A DNA stretch of 64,000 bases, taken from positions 11,181,963 to 11,245,962 of the forward strand of contig CM019701.1 of NCBI GenBank assembly GCA_009760885.1, in the 5' to 3' direction. This document shows, in pieces, positions 43,910 to 56,880 of this stretch. The position numbers and the translations under genes were made by a program. The DNA comes from Achatina immaculata. Taxonomy: Eukaryota > Mollusca > Gastropoda > Stylommatophora > Achatinidae. The notes beneath the pieces were generated by a model that did no database searches, was not told the DNA's origin, and saw only the letters and a list, made by a program, of their open reading frames with translations. Numbering within the stretch: position 1 is the first letter of the stretch; every line of letters starts with the position of its first letter.

Positions 43910-44530
43910 AATTATAACTTTCCAGTCTTTGGAAGATCCTTGGGATAAATCCTAACCCAAATGTCTAATATGTCAGCCATAAAAGTAAGAATAAGCGTGG
44001 ATCTCCACGCCATTACAACGTTCTATTCTTTCATTTATTACATGGCGGCCCAAAATGTATCAACGATTGTTCTTTTAAATTCATGCAGTCTTTCATGTTT
44101 CCAATAAATCTGGCTCTTTTTATTCTTGTGCCACTTAGTCAGCCGGTCATTTTCTTCGGTTTCTCTCTTATTTTATTTCACTTAAGTTTTCCGTGAACTC
44201 AGATTTTCTCATTTGTGTGCGTCCATGTTGTCTCTAAACGCGTCCACAACAAACAAAACCTTTATGTAGCCCCGCCCATCGCCGAGCTAGTCTGACCGAT
44301 TTTTAACATGAACTGGAAAAGAAGTACATTTATCATTGCCGGTTATCTTTACTAAAAGTTGCAAAGTTTGTCGAAGGAGTAGCAATTTTACGTGCATGTA
44401 AACTTTACAAGGCCAAGATTATGAAGGTAAAGAACTGTGCCTAGGTTCATGACCTTGAGATGACTTTGAGTGGCAGCGATCCTGCTCACAGAATGGAGCA
44501 GCTGAAGTGAAATCACACAAAACAGGCCCT
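43910..44530. other. No feature recognised
   Basis: Unique sequence without motifs I can name. Confidence 0.6.
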
Positions 44531-44641
44531 CATCATCGTTAGTTCACATCAGAAACATGGGGGTCCAATCATCGTTAGTTCACATCAGAAACATGGGGGT
44601 CCAATCATCGTTAGTTCACATCAGAAACATGGGGGTCCAAC
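44531..44641 (+). repeat. 36-bp tandem repeat, 3 copies
   Basis: 'atcgttagttcacatcagaa' followed by 'acatgggggtccaatc', three near-identical copies. Confidence 0.95.
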
Positions 44642-44911
44642 CGTTCCAGCGCTGAGAGGTTCAGTGTTGGCAGTACAATACTTTTGTACTGATCTGACGT
44701 TTCCCCTTACAAGAGGCTATGAACGTTTAAGATCAAATAACAAAAGATTCATCAAGTCTAGAGTTCATCTGCTTCTGGTGTCCACTAACCAACATTTGTC
44801 CATCAAATCAAGGTATCCATCAGACTCCAGAGTCCATCGACATTAGAGTTTACCGACTCTGTGTGTCCAAGAAACTTTAAGGGTTAATTAATAGAGCGAT
44901 CATTAGGAGCA

Positions 44912-45113
44912 TCATGGAATCCTCAAGGAAATAGAAAACGAGGAAGACCTAGACTTACGAGGAGAAGAGAAATTATGACAGTGCTCAGAGACAAGGGATA
45001 CACATGGAAGGAAGCAGAGAATAATTCCGAGAACAGGGATGGCTGGAGAGCCTTTATCTGTGGTCTATGCTCTCAAGGGAGTGAAAGGCGATGATGATGA
45101 TGATGATGACGAT
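44912..45113 (+). mobile_element. NL-F: LINE C-terminal fragment with (GAT)n tail
   Basis: An open frame reads 'WNPQGNRKRGRPRLTRRREI', then 'VLRDKGYTWKEAENNSENRD' and 'WRAFICGLCSQGSERR' before a stop. A (GAT)n tail follows at about 45090-45110. This is the basic post-RT segment typical of one common LINE family in metazoa. Only the last 65 or so codons survive, but they are open throughout. Confidence 0.82.
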
Positions 45114-45370
45114 TAGGAACCAGTCAGTACTGGATGATCTAGCAAAACAAGGGGCTCATTAAAACTAATATTCAACAAATAGTGGAAGATCTATCAGTAC
45201 TAGGGGCTCATGGAAACTAGGAGCCAACCAATACTGTATGAGGTATCAGCATTAAAAGCTCATTAAAAACTAGGAGTCAACCAATATTGTATGAGCTATC
45301 AACACTAAGGACTCACGGAAACTAGGACTCAACGAACACTGGATGATCTATCAACAGTAGAGGATTAGAG
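45112..45370 (+). repeat. Degenerate tandem repeat of about 60 bp, about 4 copies
   Basis: 'gctcatggaaactaggagcc' and 'aaccaatactgtatgag' recur in alternation with substitutions. It begins right at the NL-F tail. Confidence 0.75.
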
Positions 45371-45805
45371 TCCCCAAAGACTGAGGAAAGAATAAATGTT
45401 GTCATTAATTTCCGGGAAACAGAACGATGAGAAATGTCCCTGAAGAGATATTCCAAATCTGTTGTTGATGTAAGGATCTGTCGTTTCAACGGGCGGAATT
45501 ATTAACATATTTACCACTCTGTGCTCCCCTCCCTCTTTTGTCGCCAGAAAAAGAGTTCTGTCTCAACTGAATGAAAGGTTGTGATACACTGTTTTCGTCG
45601 TCTAGTTGTGCTGTTATCGCTGGTAAAATTAAGCCACCCCCCCCCCCCCACCTGACGGACAACTCTGGACCTGTAACTGTAACAAGCACCAGAAAGAATT
45701 AGTCAAGTTTTGGGCACTGAAAGGGGTGAGGCCCTCTAGCTTGCCTCGATATATACCAGAGAGAGATACGGTTCAGACTAACACGCTTTGCCTGATCATG
45801 GGAAC
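45371..45805. other. No feature recognised; C13 tract at 45637-45649
   Basis: Unique sequence with one C homopolymer. Confidence 0.6.
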
Positions 45806-45848
45806 GGGGGGGGGGGGGGGGGGGGGGGGGAGGGGGAGGGGGGGGGCA
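45806..45848 (+). repeat. G25 homopolymer and extended G-tract
   Basis: Twenty-five consecutive G, then shorter G runs separated by single A. Strong G-quadruplex potential. Confidence 0.97.
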
Positions 45849-46009
45849 CGGTGAGACAGGTGACTCTCCTGCCAACTTTCATGATTTCTTTTTCTTTCAT
45901 GTAAGAAAAAAAGATAAAGTTTCTGCACTTTACATTTTTAAAATGACACTGTTTTTTCCCCCCTTGTGCCGATAGTATGGCAGCATATCTACATGTCTCC
46001 AGCACTGGT

Positions 46010-46200
46010 TTTGTAGTATAAAAACACAAATGGAGATATATGGTTCAGTCTTACAAACAAAGACAGAAAAGACTGAGCAAAGTGGCCAGAAACTAGAATA
46101 GCTGAAAGTAAGATGAGTACATACAAACGAAGTACATACAATAATCCAATATTTCGGCAAAATGCCCGAGTTTCTTACTATATAAGAGGAGGCCAAACAG
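46010..46200 (-). repeat. Dispersed family DR, minus-strand copy
   Basis: Minus-strand 'gcattttgccgaaatattgg', 'tttgtatgtactcatcttac', 'ctagtttctggccactttg' and 'actgaaccatatatctcc' align in order with 46257-46405 on the plus strand. The two copies form an imperfect inverted repeat around about 46200-46245. Confidence 0.72.
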
Positions 46201-46245
46201 CTAAGTCTATATTTTGCATTCATTTTTCGTTTTTTATCTTCTGCG

Positions 46246-46480
46246 TTGTTGCTGTATGTGATCCTTGAAAAGGGGTTTTGCCAAAATACTGCATTGTTGC
46301 GTGTTCTTCATTTGTACGTACTCATTTTTCTTTTTTGCCTTTCTTGTTTCTGCCCACTTTCCTCACTTTTGTGTGTGTGTGAAAAACTAGACCATACACC
46401 TCCAACTATTTTCATTACTGGAACCAGTTTTATCGCAGTCCTCATTTCTTGTATGTATGAAAAACATATCACGGGTCGTA
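46246..46480 (+). repeat. Dispersed family DR, plus-strand copy
   Basis: Modules in order are 'gatccttgaaaaggggtttt', 'gccaaaatactgcattgttg', 'tttctgcccactttcctcac', 'ctagaccatacacctcc' and 'ctggaaccagttttatcgca'. Each module is present once here. Modules three and five correspond to the minisatellite monomers at 19842-20205 and 22766-23045. Element class is unknown. Confidence 0.75.
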
Positions 46481-46489
46481 ACATAGCGT

Positions 46490-47125
46490 AAGTCCCACTA
46501 CATGTACCAGCAACAAAATGTTATACAAGTGATGGATGACGTGACATGTGACATCAGTAGAAGGAGAACCTAAATCCTGCTCCAGATGCGTCTCTTGCAA
46601 GGGACAGTGAACAGATGGGGTCAAAGTTCATGTGCTAGAGCCAGCCACTTCTTCCTGGTACTTTCAGCAGACAGCTGATGTGGGTCTTCGACTAGTGCCC
46701 AGCTTGTCGAGGTTGTTGTTATGGCGAAGTTTACAGGTATGCCTAAGTCCTGAGTTAACTGAAGATTTAAAAAAAAAAAACAACTCACAGTAAGGTACTC
46801 CATGATGTACATTTATAGTTGTGTTCAAGATTGTTACAAGTGGGTTCATGACACGAGCGTTCATAGTTATACAGAGACACGAAGAAGAAGTTAGAACACT
46901 TGATTATTATAAGCTTTATTATCTCGCTTACGTTTATTTTAAAACTTTTTTTTAATGTGGTATTTTATAAACAAGTTATATTTAGATTATCAAATGTCTT
47001 TGAAAACCTCTTTGGAAATATTCCAGTTTCTTGACCTATTTGGAAGTTCTAGAGGACGCCGTCTCTCTAAGTAGATTTAAAAAAATATTTTGAGATAGGC
47101 AGCTTCCGCCCATCTCTCTAGAAAC
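46490..47125. other. No feature recognised
   Basis: Unique sequence. Short minus-strand frames (46621-46864) have no known motif. Confidence 0.55.
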
Positions 47126-48300
47126 GCTCCATAAGTAGTACAACGTAGGCAGAGATATAAACAAATAAGTAGTAGTACAACGTAGGCAGAGATATAGACA
47201 AATAAGTAGTAGTACAACGTAGACAGAGATATAGACAAATAAGTAATACAACGTAGGCAGAGATATAGACAAATAAGTAATACAACGTAGGCAGAGATAT
47301 AGACAAATAAGTAGTAGTACAACGTAGACAGAGATACAGACAAATAAGTAATACAACGTAGACAGAGATATAGACAAATAAGTAATACAACGTAGACAGA
47401 GATATAGACAAATAAGTAGTAGTACAACGTAGACAGAGATATAGACAAATAAGTAATACAACGTAGGCAGAGATATAGACAAATAAGTAATGCAACGTAG
47501 ACAGAGATATAGACAAATAAGTAATACAACGTAGGCAGAGATATAGACAAATAAGTAGTAGTACAACGTAGACAGAGATATAGACAAATAAGTAATACAA
47601 CGTAGGCAGAGATATAGACAAATAAGTAATACAACGTAGGCAGAGATATAAACAAATAAGTAATACAACGTAGACAGAGATATAAACAAATAAGTAGTAG
47701 TACAACGTAGGCAGAGATATAAACAAATAAGTAGTAGTACAACGTAGGCAGAGATATAGACAAATAAGTAATACAACGTAGACAGAGATATAGACAAATA
47801 AGTAATACAACGTAGGCAGAGATATAAACAAATAAGTAGTAGTACAACGTAGGCAGAGATATAGACAAATAAGTAGTAGTACAACGTAGACAGAGATATA
47901 GACAAATAAGTAATACAACGTAGGCAGAGATATAAACAAATAAGTAGTAGTACAACGTAGGCAGAGATATAGACAAATAAGTAGTAGTACAACGTAGACA
48001 GAGATATAGACAAATAAGTAATACAACGTAGGCAGAGATATAGACAAATAAGTAGTAGTACAACGTAGACAGAGATATAGACAAATAAGTAATACAACGT
48101 AGGCAGAGATATAGACAAATAAGTAGTAGTACAACGTAGACAGAGATATAGACAAATAAGTAATACAACGTAGGCAGAGATATAAACAAATAAGTAATAC
48201 AACGTAGGCAGAGATATAGACAAATAAGTAATACAACGTAGGCAGAGATATAGACAAATAAGTAGTAGTACAACGTAGGCAGAGATATAGACAAATAAGC
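47126..48300 (+). repeat. 34/37-bp minisatellite, about 33 copies
   Basis: 'acaacgtaggcagagatata' recurs with either 'agtaat' or 'agtagtagt' before it, so units are 34 or 37 bp. Both lengths are 1 modulo 3, so the reading phase rotates each unit. All three minus-strand frames stay open for more than 1.1 kb (428, 415 and 379 codons) with Leu/Tyr-rich nonsense. Not coding. Confidence 0.96.
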
Positions 48301-48506
48301 TGTGATAATTATTTTGTGGCACATTATGTTATTCTTTAAGGATAAAGCCAGTAATGAGAAGTTTTGATAGAAGCTGGTGAAACAAAGATGAAAATTATTA
48401 AAATGATCGAGGAATATCAGTCACTGAAAGTAAAATGAGAAGGGAGGACTTGAAAACACATCACCAACAAAAGAGAAAGTATAAACAGAAACAGAGCAGA
48501 GAAAGT

Positions 48507-48548
<42 letters not shown>

Positions 48549-49020
48549 TCACCACAGAAGAGAAAGTGTAAACAGAAAAAGAGATGAGAAAGTCAAGGGC
48601 GAGAAAATAGTCTAACACGATTTCATGAAATAAATGCACCAGTTGAACTGATAGAAAACATTAAAGATCTAGATTTATAGATAAGAATGATCATCCAGTC
48701 ACAACACTGCATCCAATAATTATGCGAAAGGATTTGTAAACTCCCTTAGGACTTTGCTGGATATTTTACAAACAAACCCTTTATCTCTAAGTTGAAAACA
48801 AGTCCTCCCATAGCTCCCCCCCCCCCCCAGACACACGACCTGTTTCGAGCAGAGCTTCAAGTATGCTATGCTACTTGTATAAACACTTTCATTGTTTTCC
48901 CTGGTAGCACAGTTATTATGAGGACTATTCCAAAATAAACCCTTTGACTAGTTCGTACAAATATCAACACCAGAAAAAAAATATTACATACAAATCTTTC
49001 ATGCATAAACGCCTTACCTA
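48301..49020. other. Unique sequence with a (GA)n flanked by a short duplication
   Basis: (GA)n at about 48509-48545. The flanks 'aagagaaagtataaacagaa' (left) and 'aagagaaagtgtaaacagaa' (right) are near-identical, so the microsatellite lies between two halves of a 70-80-bp duplication. A C13 tract lies at 48816-48828. Confidence 0.7.
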
Positions 49021-50086
49021 CATATATAGTCCCTTCTTCTTCTTCTTCTTCGTTCGCATTGTCTGTCTATACCTGCAGTCCTGTCTCTTGGATAAATTTC
49101 ACTGTTTTTTTTTGTGTAATTCATGTATGGAACCGTAGAGCTTATCTTCTTTAGTGGTTTCACTGGGCCAGTAATTATTTCTCAGTGTCTCATAGTTGGT
49201 GCAGTTCTGGAGGATATGTTCCACAGTTTGGGGCACCTGGGCACATGTACATAGATTAGTAGTACCAACCTTAAACTTTGTATACATATGACTTCGGAGT
49301 CGGCTGTGTCCTGTTCGGAGACGGAAGATGGTGACTTGTTCCTTTCTGTTTAGCATGTGATAGTCATCATGTGGTGGTGTTTGTGGCTTCCTGTAGGTTT
49401 TTATCATGCTTTTCTTCTGATTATAGGTGATTGGTATGTCTGGTTGCTCCATTTCAGTGCCCTCTTTGGCCAGATGGTCAGCTTTCTCATTGCCTGGTAT
49501 CCCACAGTGGAAGGGAATCCATTGCAAAGTGACTCCATGTTGTAAGCCACTTTTTGACAAAACATCCTTAAGGTCTGGTAGTTTGTTGCACTGAAGAGCT
49601 TCCAGTACTGATCTTGCATCTGTGAGAATTACTACAGGACATGTATCAATTCTGGAGTCTGATAGTTTTTCAACTGCAGCAATAATTGCCCTAACTTCTG
49701 CATCAACGTTGTTGCAGTATTTTCCAGTGGGTATGGAAATCTTGTCAGTGGTGTTTGGATATTCAATATGTGCTCCTGCCCCTCCATTCTTTATGGCATT
49801 GTGTGCAGATCCGTCTGTATACACACGTATCCAGGTGTCACATGGATATTTGTCATCTAGCACACTAAGTGTGACTGTTGATCTTACAAGGCTGCTTTGC
49901 ATCTCACCATTCTGCACACCTTTCACTTCAGTCTGAATAGTTATTTGTGTATAATCTGCTTCTTTCCATGGTGTATGCTCTGGTACAGATGATAATGGTG
50001 CGACTACAGTTGGAAGGTCAGGTATCAGCTTACGCATACGCTTGGCCTGGTGAATGAAGCTGCTTCTTTTAAGCATATATAGTCCC
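49021..50086. repeat. 13-bp target-site duplication flanking NL-G
   Basis: 'catatatagtccc' occurs at 49021-49033 and 50074-50086, immediately outside the LINE insert. Confidence 0.85.
49034..50073 (-). mobile_element. NL-G: recent 5'-truncated LINE insertion with (GAA)n tail
   Basis: On the minus strand the insert starts within the region upstream of RNase H, runs through an intact C-terminal frame and ends in (GAA)n (plus TTC at 49034-49051). It is bounded by a 13-bp target duplication and sits in the first monomer of a 21-bp minisatellite. Only one monomer lies to its left; the rest of the array lies to its right. The reverse transcriptase is missing. The open frame and intact duplication indicate a comparatively young insertion. 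Confidence 0.9.
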
Positions 50087-50091
50087 ATCAC
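49099..50091 (-). CDS. LINE polyprotein C-terminus: ribonuclease H domain plus Cys-His tail (truncated)
   Basis: The 330-codon frame has a clear RNase H1-type domain at about residues 87-211. It includes YTDGSA (D93), DAEVRAI (E132), LTDARSV (D158) and HCGIPGNEKADHLAKEG (D205), so all four metal-binding acids are in place. RNase H of this kind removes the RNA strand during target-primed reverse transcription in LINE groups that carry it (for example I, Jockey-group and relatives). After it, residues 281-297 show a CxC-x8-H-x4-C pattern (CTCAQVPQTVEHILQNC) typical of their extreme C-terminus. The first six codons come from the target minisatellite, so the ATG is not the element's own. The RT and endonuclease are absent. 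It is probably not expressed as a functional protein. Confidence 0.88.
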   Translation of the reverse strand: MMGLYMLKRSSFIHQAKRMRKLIPDLPTVVAPLSSVPEHTPWKEADYTQITIQTEVKGVQNGEMQSSLVRSTVTLSVLDDKYPCDTWIRVYTDGSAHNAIKNGGAGAHIEYPNTTDKISIPTGKYCNNVDAEVRAIIAAVEKLSDSRIDTCPVVILTDARSVLEALQCNKLPDLKDVLSKSGLQHGVTLQWIPFHCGIPGNEKADHLAKEGTEMEQPDIPITYNQKKSMIKTYRKPQTPPHDDYHMLNRKEQVTIFRLRTGHSRLRSHMYTKFKVGTTNLCTCAQVPQTVEHILQNCTNYETLRNNYWPSETTKEDKLYGSIHELHKKKQ

Positions 50092-50430
50092 CTACCTGTA
50101 TAGTCGCATCACCTACATATATAGTCGCATCACCTACCTATATAGTCCCATCACCTACCTGTATAGTCGCATCATCTACCTATATAGTCCCATCACCTAC
50201 CTGTATAGTCGCATCACCAACCCAAATAGTCGCATCACGTACTCGTATAGTCGCATCACCTATCTATATAGTCGTATTACCTACCTATATAATTGTACTA
50301 CCTATCTATATAGTCGCACTGCTTACCTGTATAGTCGCACTGCCTACCTATATAGTCGCACTGCCTACATATATAGTCGCACTGCCTACATATATAGTCG
50401 CATTACCTACCTACATAGTCGCATCGTCGT
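50074..50430 (+). repeat. 21-bp minisatellite, about 17 copies
   Basis: 'tatagtcgcatcacctacc' recurs every 21 bp (seven codons, so a spurious YLYSRIT frame arises). The first monomer is on the other side of the NL-G insertion, at about 49012-49033. Confidence 0.94.
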
Positions 50431-51100
50431 ACCTTAGCACCAGCTTTTACAATCTCTAGTCACATAGCGGTGCTGTCAGGATAGTCAGCCAGTTTACTAC
50501 ATCCATAGGGTCCTCGTTGGTAACCCAGTGACAATTCGAAACTCGAAATTTGAGAAAATTCACCGGAAAGATCTGGAAATCCTGGAAACGGCTTTTTTCA
50601 TGCTAGTCGTGGTGGACGATTTCAAAGAGTTCGTCAGTCAAGGTTGAGTGTTGTCCTTGCTCCCCCAGCCCCCTTCCTCCCCCCCCCCCCCCCCGTCATG
50701 TACATCTATGCACTCATCCCTGTTTTTCTTGCACTAATTCCTTACAGAATCACCATACACATGACACAGCCAACCATGAATCTCGGTGGCATTTCTGCTT
50801 ACAGAAAACGAATACATCACGAACCTTACAGCTGGTAGGAATAACATTTACAGGGTCTATCTTTACTCGGTCGATGCTTATGCACAGTTGAACAAAACGG
50901 ACTGTGGGTTGCCATTTACCAAGTTACCACTTACTGACTGCTACAAGATAAAAACATAATGTGTCTTTGTCAACAGATTTATTTTTACCAGACAACTGGA
51001 GGTTAATTTTGGAATTGCTCAATATTAGTTTTTCTATATATTTCTGCCTCAGTATTGTCCAGATAGTGTTATAATTAGTTTTTATGCATAGTGCAGTATC
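50431..51100. other. No feature recognised; C16 tract
   Basis: A run of 16 C at 50679-50694. The rest is unique without motifs. Confidence 0.6.
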
Positions 51101-51109
51101 AATATTAAC

Positions 51110-51640
51110 TGTTTCCTGTATACTGCATTGTCATTATTAGTTTCTTTCTAGTTACTGCACTACCAATATTAGTTTCTTTCTGGATAGATACTACATACCA
51201 AAATTAATTTCTTTCTAGATACTGCACTATCAATATTAGTTTCTTTCTGGATAGATACTACATACCAATATTAGTTTCTTTCTAGATACTGCACTACCAA
51301 TATTAGTTTCTTTGTAGATAGATACTACATACCAATATTAGTTTCTTTCTAGATTCTTATCTTATCTTATATCCTTCCCGTGCCGTGAAACGTCACACAG
51401 GGCTCACAAAGTAGTTCGCCAATTTTTCATGTCTTCAGCGAGTCTTTCAACCTCATCAAAGGATTTTATGCCTGTTAATTTGGCCTCTCTTAATACTGCA
51501 CTACCAATATTAGTTTCTTTGTAGATAGATACTACATACCAATATTAATTTCTTTCTAGATACTGCACTACCAGTATTAGTTTATTCCTAGATAGGTACT
51601 ACATACCAATATTAGTTTCTTTCTAGATAGTGCATTATTC
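51110..51640 (+). repeat. 31/35-bp alternating minisatellite interrupted by a LINE fragment
   Basis: 'accaatattagtttctttct' is followed alternately by 'agatactgcact' and 'ggatagatactacat', giving a dimeric unit of about 66 bp. The array stops at 'tttctagat' (51355) and resumes with 'actgcactacc' (51495) on either side of an NL-E fragment. Confidence 0.9.
51352..51493 (-). mobile_element. NL-E: 140-bp LINE 3' end inserted in a minisatellite
   Basis: On the minus strand it starts 'agaggccaaattaacaggca', contains 'atgaggttgaaagactcgct' and 'gagccctgtgtgacgtttca', and ends 'ggaaggatataagataagat'. It matches 11480-11615 closely. Its (ATAAG)n tail abuts the array. I see no target duplication longer than 2-3 bp. 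Confidence 0.88.
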
Positions 51641-51707
51641 ATGTTAAGAATCACTGATCTAGATACTGCTTTATTAATACCCGTATCTGCTTTTTTATTA
51701 AAGCACT

Positions 51708-51777
51708 GTAATATATAGAATAAATCACTGTAGTATAAAGAATAAATCACTGTAGTATAAAGAATAAATCACTGTCA
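51708..51777 (+). repeat. About 22-bp tandem repeat, 3 copies
   Basis: 'aataaatcactgtagtataa' repeated. Confidence 0.9.
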
Positions 51778-53735
51778 GTACTTGGTCGAGCACTCTTTGC
51801 ATATGAACTTTCATATGTTGTGTCATGTCCTATCAGTTCAGAACATTAAATTGTGCTGCATCTTTTTAAAGAGATTAATCCCTCTCCTACATGAGTTTTC
51901 TAAACTCTTTTTTGTTTATTTAATAATTTCATAAGTTACGAAAGATTTAAATTATTTCTATCTTAATTTATCATATTATTGTTTATAGCTCTTATGTTCT
52001 AGCTATTCTGGTAAATGTTCTAAAATTATTTAAAATTTGATATTGTAATGACTATGAAAAAAAATTGTTTTAGGTTATATTTTCTTTTTTTTTGGTGGGG
52101 GGGGGGGAGGTGTTGTGGTCTTTGAAACGGGATAGCAAAGAGTTAATGATGTCTGCCTTTATATACTGGTATAAATGCTATTGCAGTGTTTTCTCCCTAA
52201 AGACGTCCCCCCCCCCCTCCCCCAAACACACAGGAAACGGAGAGATAAATGCGTATAAATAATTATTTCACTGCCACTCTACAAGTGGATGAGTCACATC
52301 TGCCATTGTTATTAACATGAATTATTTGCTACGCATGGCTTGTGCTCTATTCATAATGTCCTCGTTTCACGTTCGTGTGCTCCAAAACACTTTTCACGCA
52401 TCGGTTGCCTCGGACAAGTTTATTTTATCTTCGGTTCATGAAATTTATCGTTTGTTTATCAACATCCTCATTCCTCTGGCACATTTTTACAGAGCTTATA
52501 ATCTTTCATGTATCCTACACCTTCGTATTGTCGTAGATATTGTAGTTTGTTTCAGTGTCCAGTGCAGGTACTAATATGGAGAACCTCTGAAGGGAAGGAG
52601 GCCACAAGGTAGACAACACGTATCCCATCATTCCTCGGGGGGGGGGGGGGTTAACTTGCATCAATAGATTGCAAAAAGACCATGCAAAATGGACGTCAAT
52701 TTTGTGTAGAATTACTGCATCATTTCTGGAGAAAATAAAGGCCATCAGTGATAACTGGACGTACAGCTACACAGTGACAGCCAAACTGCGTAACCCAGTG
52801 CTCTCGCCGTGTATGCTGATACTTGGTCTTCGGAGACAATCTGTCCTCAACACAGCGAGTCGAGTACCCACCCAGAGAACTGGGTGGACTTGATGGTGCT
52901 GGGCGAAAGTTGACTTCAGCAACTTTAATCAATCCACTGTTTTAGTTTATTAACAGTCATTAGTTCACGCGTTCCACCGTGTCTTCTAAATCTCACGTCG
53001 CTTTGAGGAAAAAAAGTGCGAAAGGCAAAGAGGGGTGGAGGGGGGAGAGGGAAGAAGGCAACACCTTCCCCCCCCCCTCCCGGAAAAAAAACCAACTATT
53101 AAATGATGCTGTGCCTTACCCTGTTTTGACTGCTTGTATACGCTGTTTAAAAATAGGGTAAGTAAAAAATTTAAAAAGCGTCAACTTTCTGTTTAAAAAG
53201 AAATAATCGAATCTGTTTTTTTTTAAAGATTACAAAGGTTAAAAAAAAAATCTAAAACGTTCCGACAAGTTTTCTAGTTTTTTGTGCTCAACATAGATTA
53301 AAATAATTTTTCAGGCAAAAAATGTCTACGATAATGCTGCAGAATGAGATTTTTTCCGAAAAAGATAAAAAAAAAAAAACAAAACACCAAAACTTTATCA
53401 GTAGACGCCAGACCAAGTTTGAAGACTGGGTAAATTAATTACCATAACATGACAAGACATCTTGACACTTGACCTTAATATGTTGTTGTCGCTGAATTCT
53501 GTGTCTCAATAAAAACGGCCACTTGTTTGTTTCAGTTTCTTGAAAAATAGACAACTGACAAGGTCAGGACAAACATCATATTTAAATATTTAAGGACATC
53601 ATGGCGTCTTCTAGAAAGTCTAAGATTGTATGTAAATGTAGCATTTATTACTAACCGAAACTGTGCTTTATCAACTTGCTGCTTGCCCTTTATCGTTTAT
53701 AGCACGTGTTAGTGGCAGCAATGTCTATAATCTAG
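51778..53735. other. About 2 kb of AT-rich unique sequence, no gene recognised
   Basis: It contains G/C homopolymers at 52097-52107 (G11), 52207-52217 (C11) and 52637-52650 (G14), and A/T-rich stretches at 53160-53400. Open frames of 60-85 codons (for example 52317-52574) carry no motif. It is the longest stretch in the window without a recognised repeat or element. Confidence 0.5.
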
Positions 53736-53739
53736 TTAA

Positions 53740-54505
53740 TGTTTACATTGCTAGCTACAGTGATGTTAATATGCCTAGTGTATGTTTTAACAGTTAACTG
53801 CCACAATGTTTATACAAGTTACAACAGTACAGTAATGTCTGCACCACTAGCTACAGCAATGTTTATACAGCTAACTGCAGTAATGTATACACAACAAGCG
53901 GCAGTAATTTTTACGCACGAAGCTGCAGTAATGTTTACAAAAGTTGCTGCAGTAATGTTTACAAAAGTTGCTGCAGTAATGTTGAAATAAGTACCTGCAC
54001 TAATGTCTACCCAGCTGCTGCATTGTTTGTACGTTTAGCTGCTGCAATGTTTGTACGTTTAGCTGCTGCAATGTTTGTACGTTTAGCTGCTGCAATGTTT
54101 GTACGTTTAGCTGCTGCAGTGTTGGTACGTCTAGCTGCAGCAGTGTTTGTAAATCTAGCTGCAGCAGTGTTGTACGTCTAGCTGCTGCAATGCCTGTACA
54201 TCTAGCTGCAGCAGTGTTGTACGTCTAGCAGCTGCAATGTTTGTACATCTAGCTGTTCTAATGTTTGTACATCTAGCTGTAGCAGTGTTTGTACATCAAG
54301 CTACAGCAGTGTTTGTACTTATAGCTGCTGCAATGCCTGCACATCTAGCTCTGCAATGCTTGTACATCTAACTGCTGTAATGCTTGTACATCTAGCTTGT
54401 GCCATGTTTGTACAACTAGCTGCAGCAATGTTTGTACAACTAGCTGTAGCAATGTGTGTACATCTAGCTGTAGCAATGTGTGTACATCTAGCTGTAGCAG
54501 TGTAT
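53740..54505 (+). repeat. 24-bp minisatellite, about 28 copies
   Basis: 'agctgctgcaatgtttgtac' recurs every 24 bp, cleanest at 54013-54130. The left third is diverged and reads as an AAVMFT-type frame. Confidence 0.92.
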
Positions 54506-56204
<1,699 letters not shown>

Positions 56205-56283
56205 CATGTATGTCTCTGTTTGTCCGTCTGTCTATGCGTTATCTAGTTATTTCATTTTATATAATTCATTTTGTATGCATTTC

Positions 56284-56400
56284 ATTTTGTTCTGTTCTTG
56301 TTATCTCCGAGTATCATGACAGTTATCCCTCCCAGCAACAATTTTGTTCTGTTCTTGTTATCTCCGAGTATCATGACAGTTATCCCTCCCAGCAACAATT
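56284..56400 (+). repeat. 57-bp perfect tandem duplication
   Basis: 'attttgttctgttcttgtta' begins at 56284 and 56341. The two copies look identical. Confidence 0.96.
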
Positions 56401-56880
56401 GTTCCTGAAGTGTTACAGAAAAACAAAGGAAAAAATGTGCAGAAAATGCAGGAAGAAAGAAGATGAAGAAAGGGCCACTATAAAACTTTCACTTTCACTC
56501 AAGTCACTGGGTGCTACTTCTGTGATACAACCTGTAATGAATAAAAATCATGTTGTAACGAACCTGTAACCTTATGCGTGCAGGTGATGTAATTAGAACC
56601 TGGAGATATTATTTCACATACAGGAGCAGTTTTTAAGCTGGTAACATGACAGGAGACCTTCGAGACTACCTGCCGTCTGAGGACACATATGAGACGCCAA
56701 CCTTTCCGTCTTCGTGAGTGAAGAAATCTGATATCCCTAGATCTCCCATCAATAATAATCTCACAGCATTCTCCGACGGCCAAGAACTATTAACATCGCT
56801 ACAGAGACTTGTCAGCTCCAGTCACTAGAAAACTCAAAAGTCTCTGTCGTTTTCATCTCACAGGCTGACTTTTGGAGTTG
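56401..56880. other. No feature recognised
   Basis: Unique sequence. Confidence 0.6.

Noticed and set aside
47036..48324. Three overlapping minus-strand frames of 379-428 codons that look membrane-protein-like
   Set aside because: They arise from 34/37-bp repeat units lacking stops in every phase. All frames encode the same rotating peptides.
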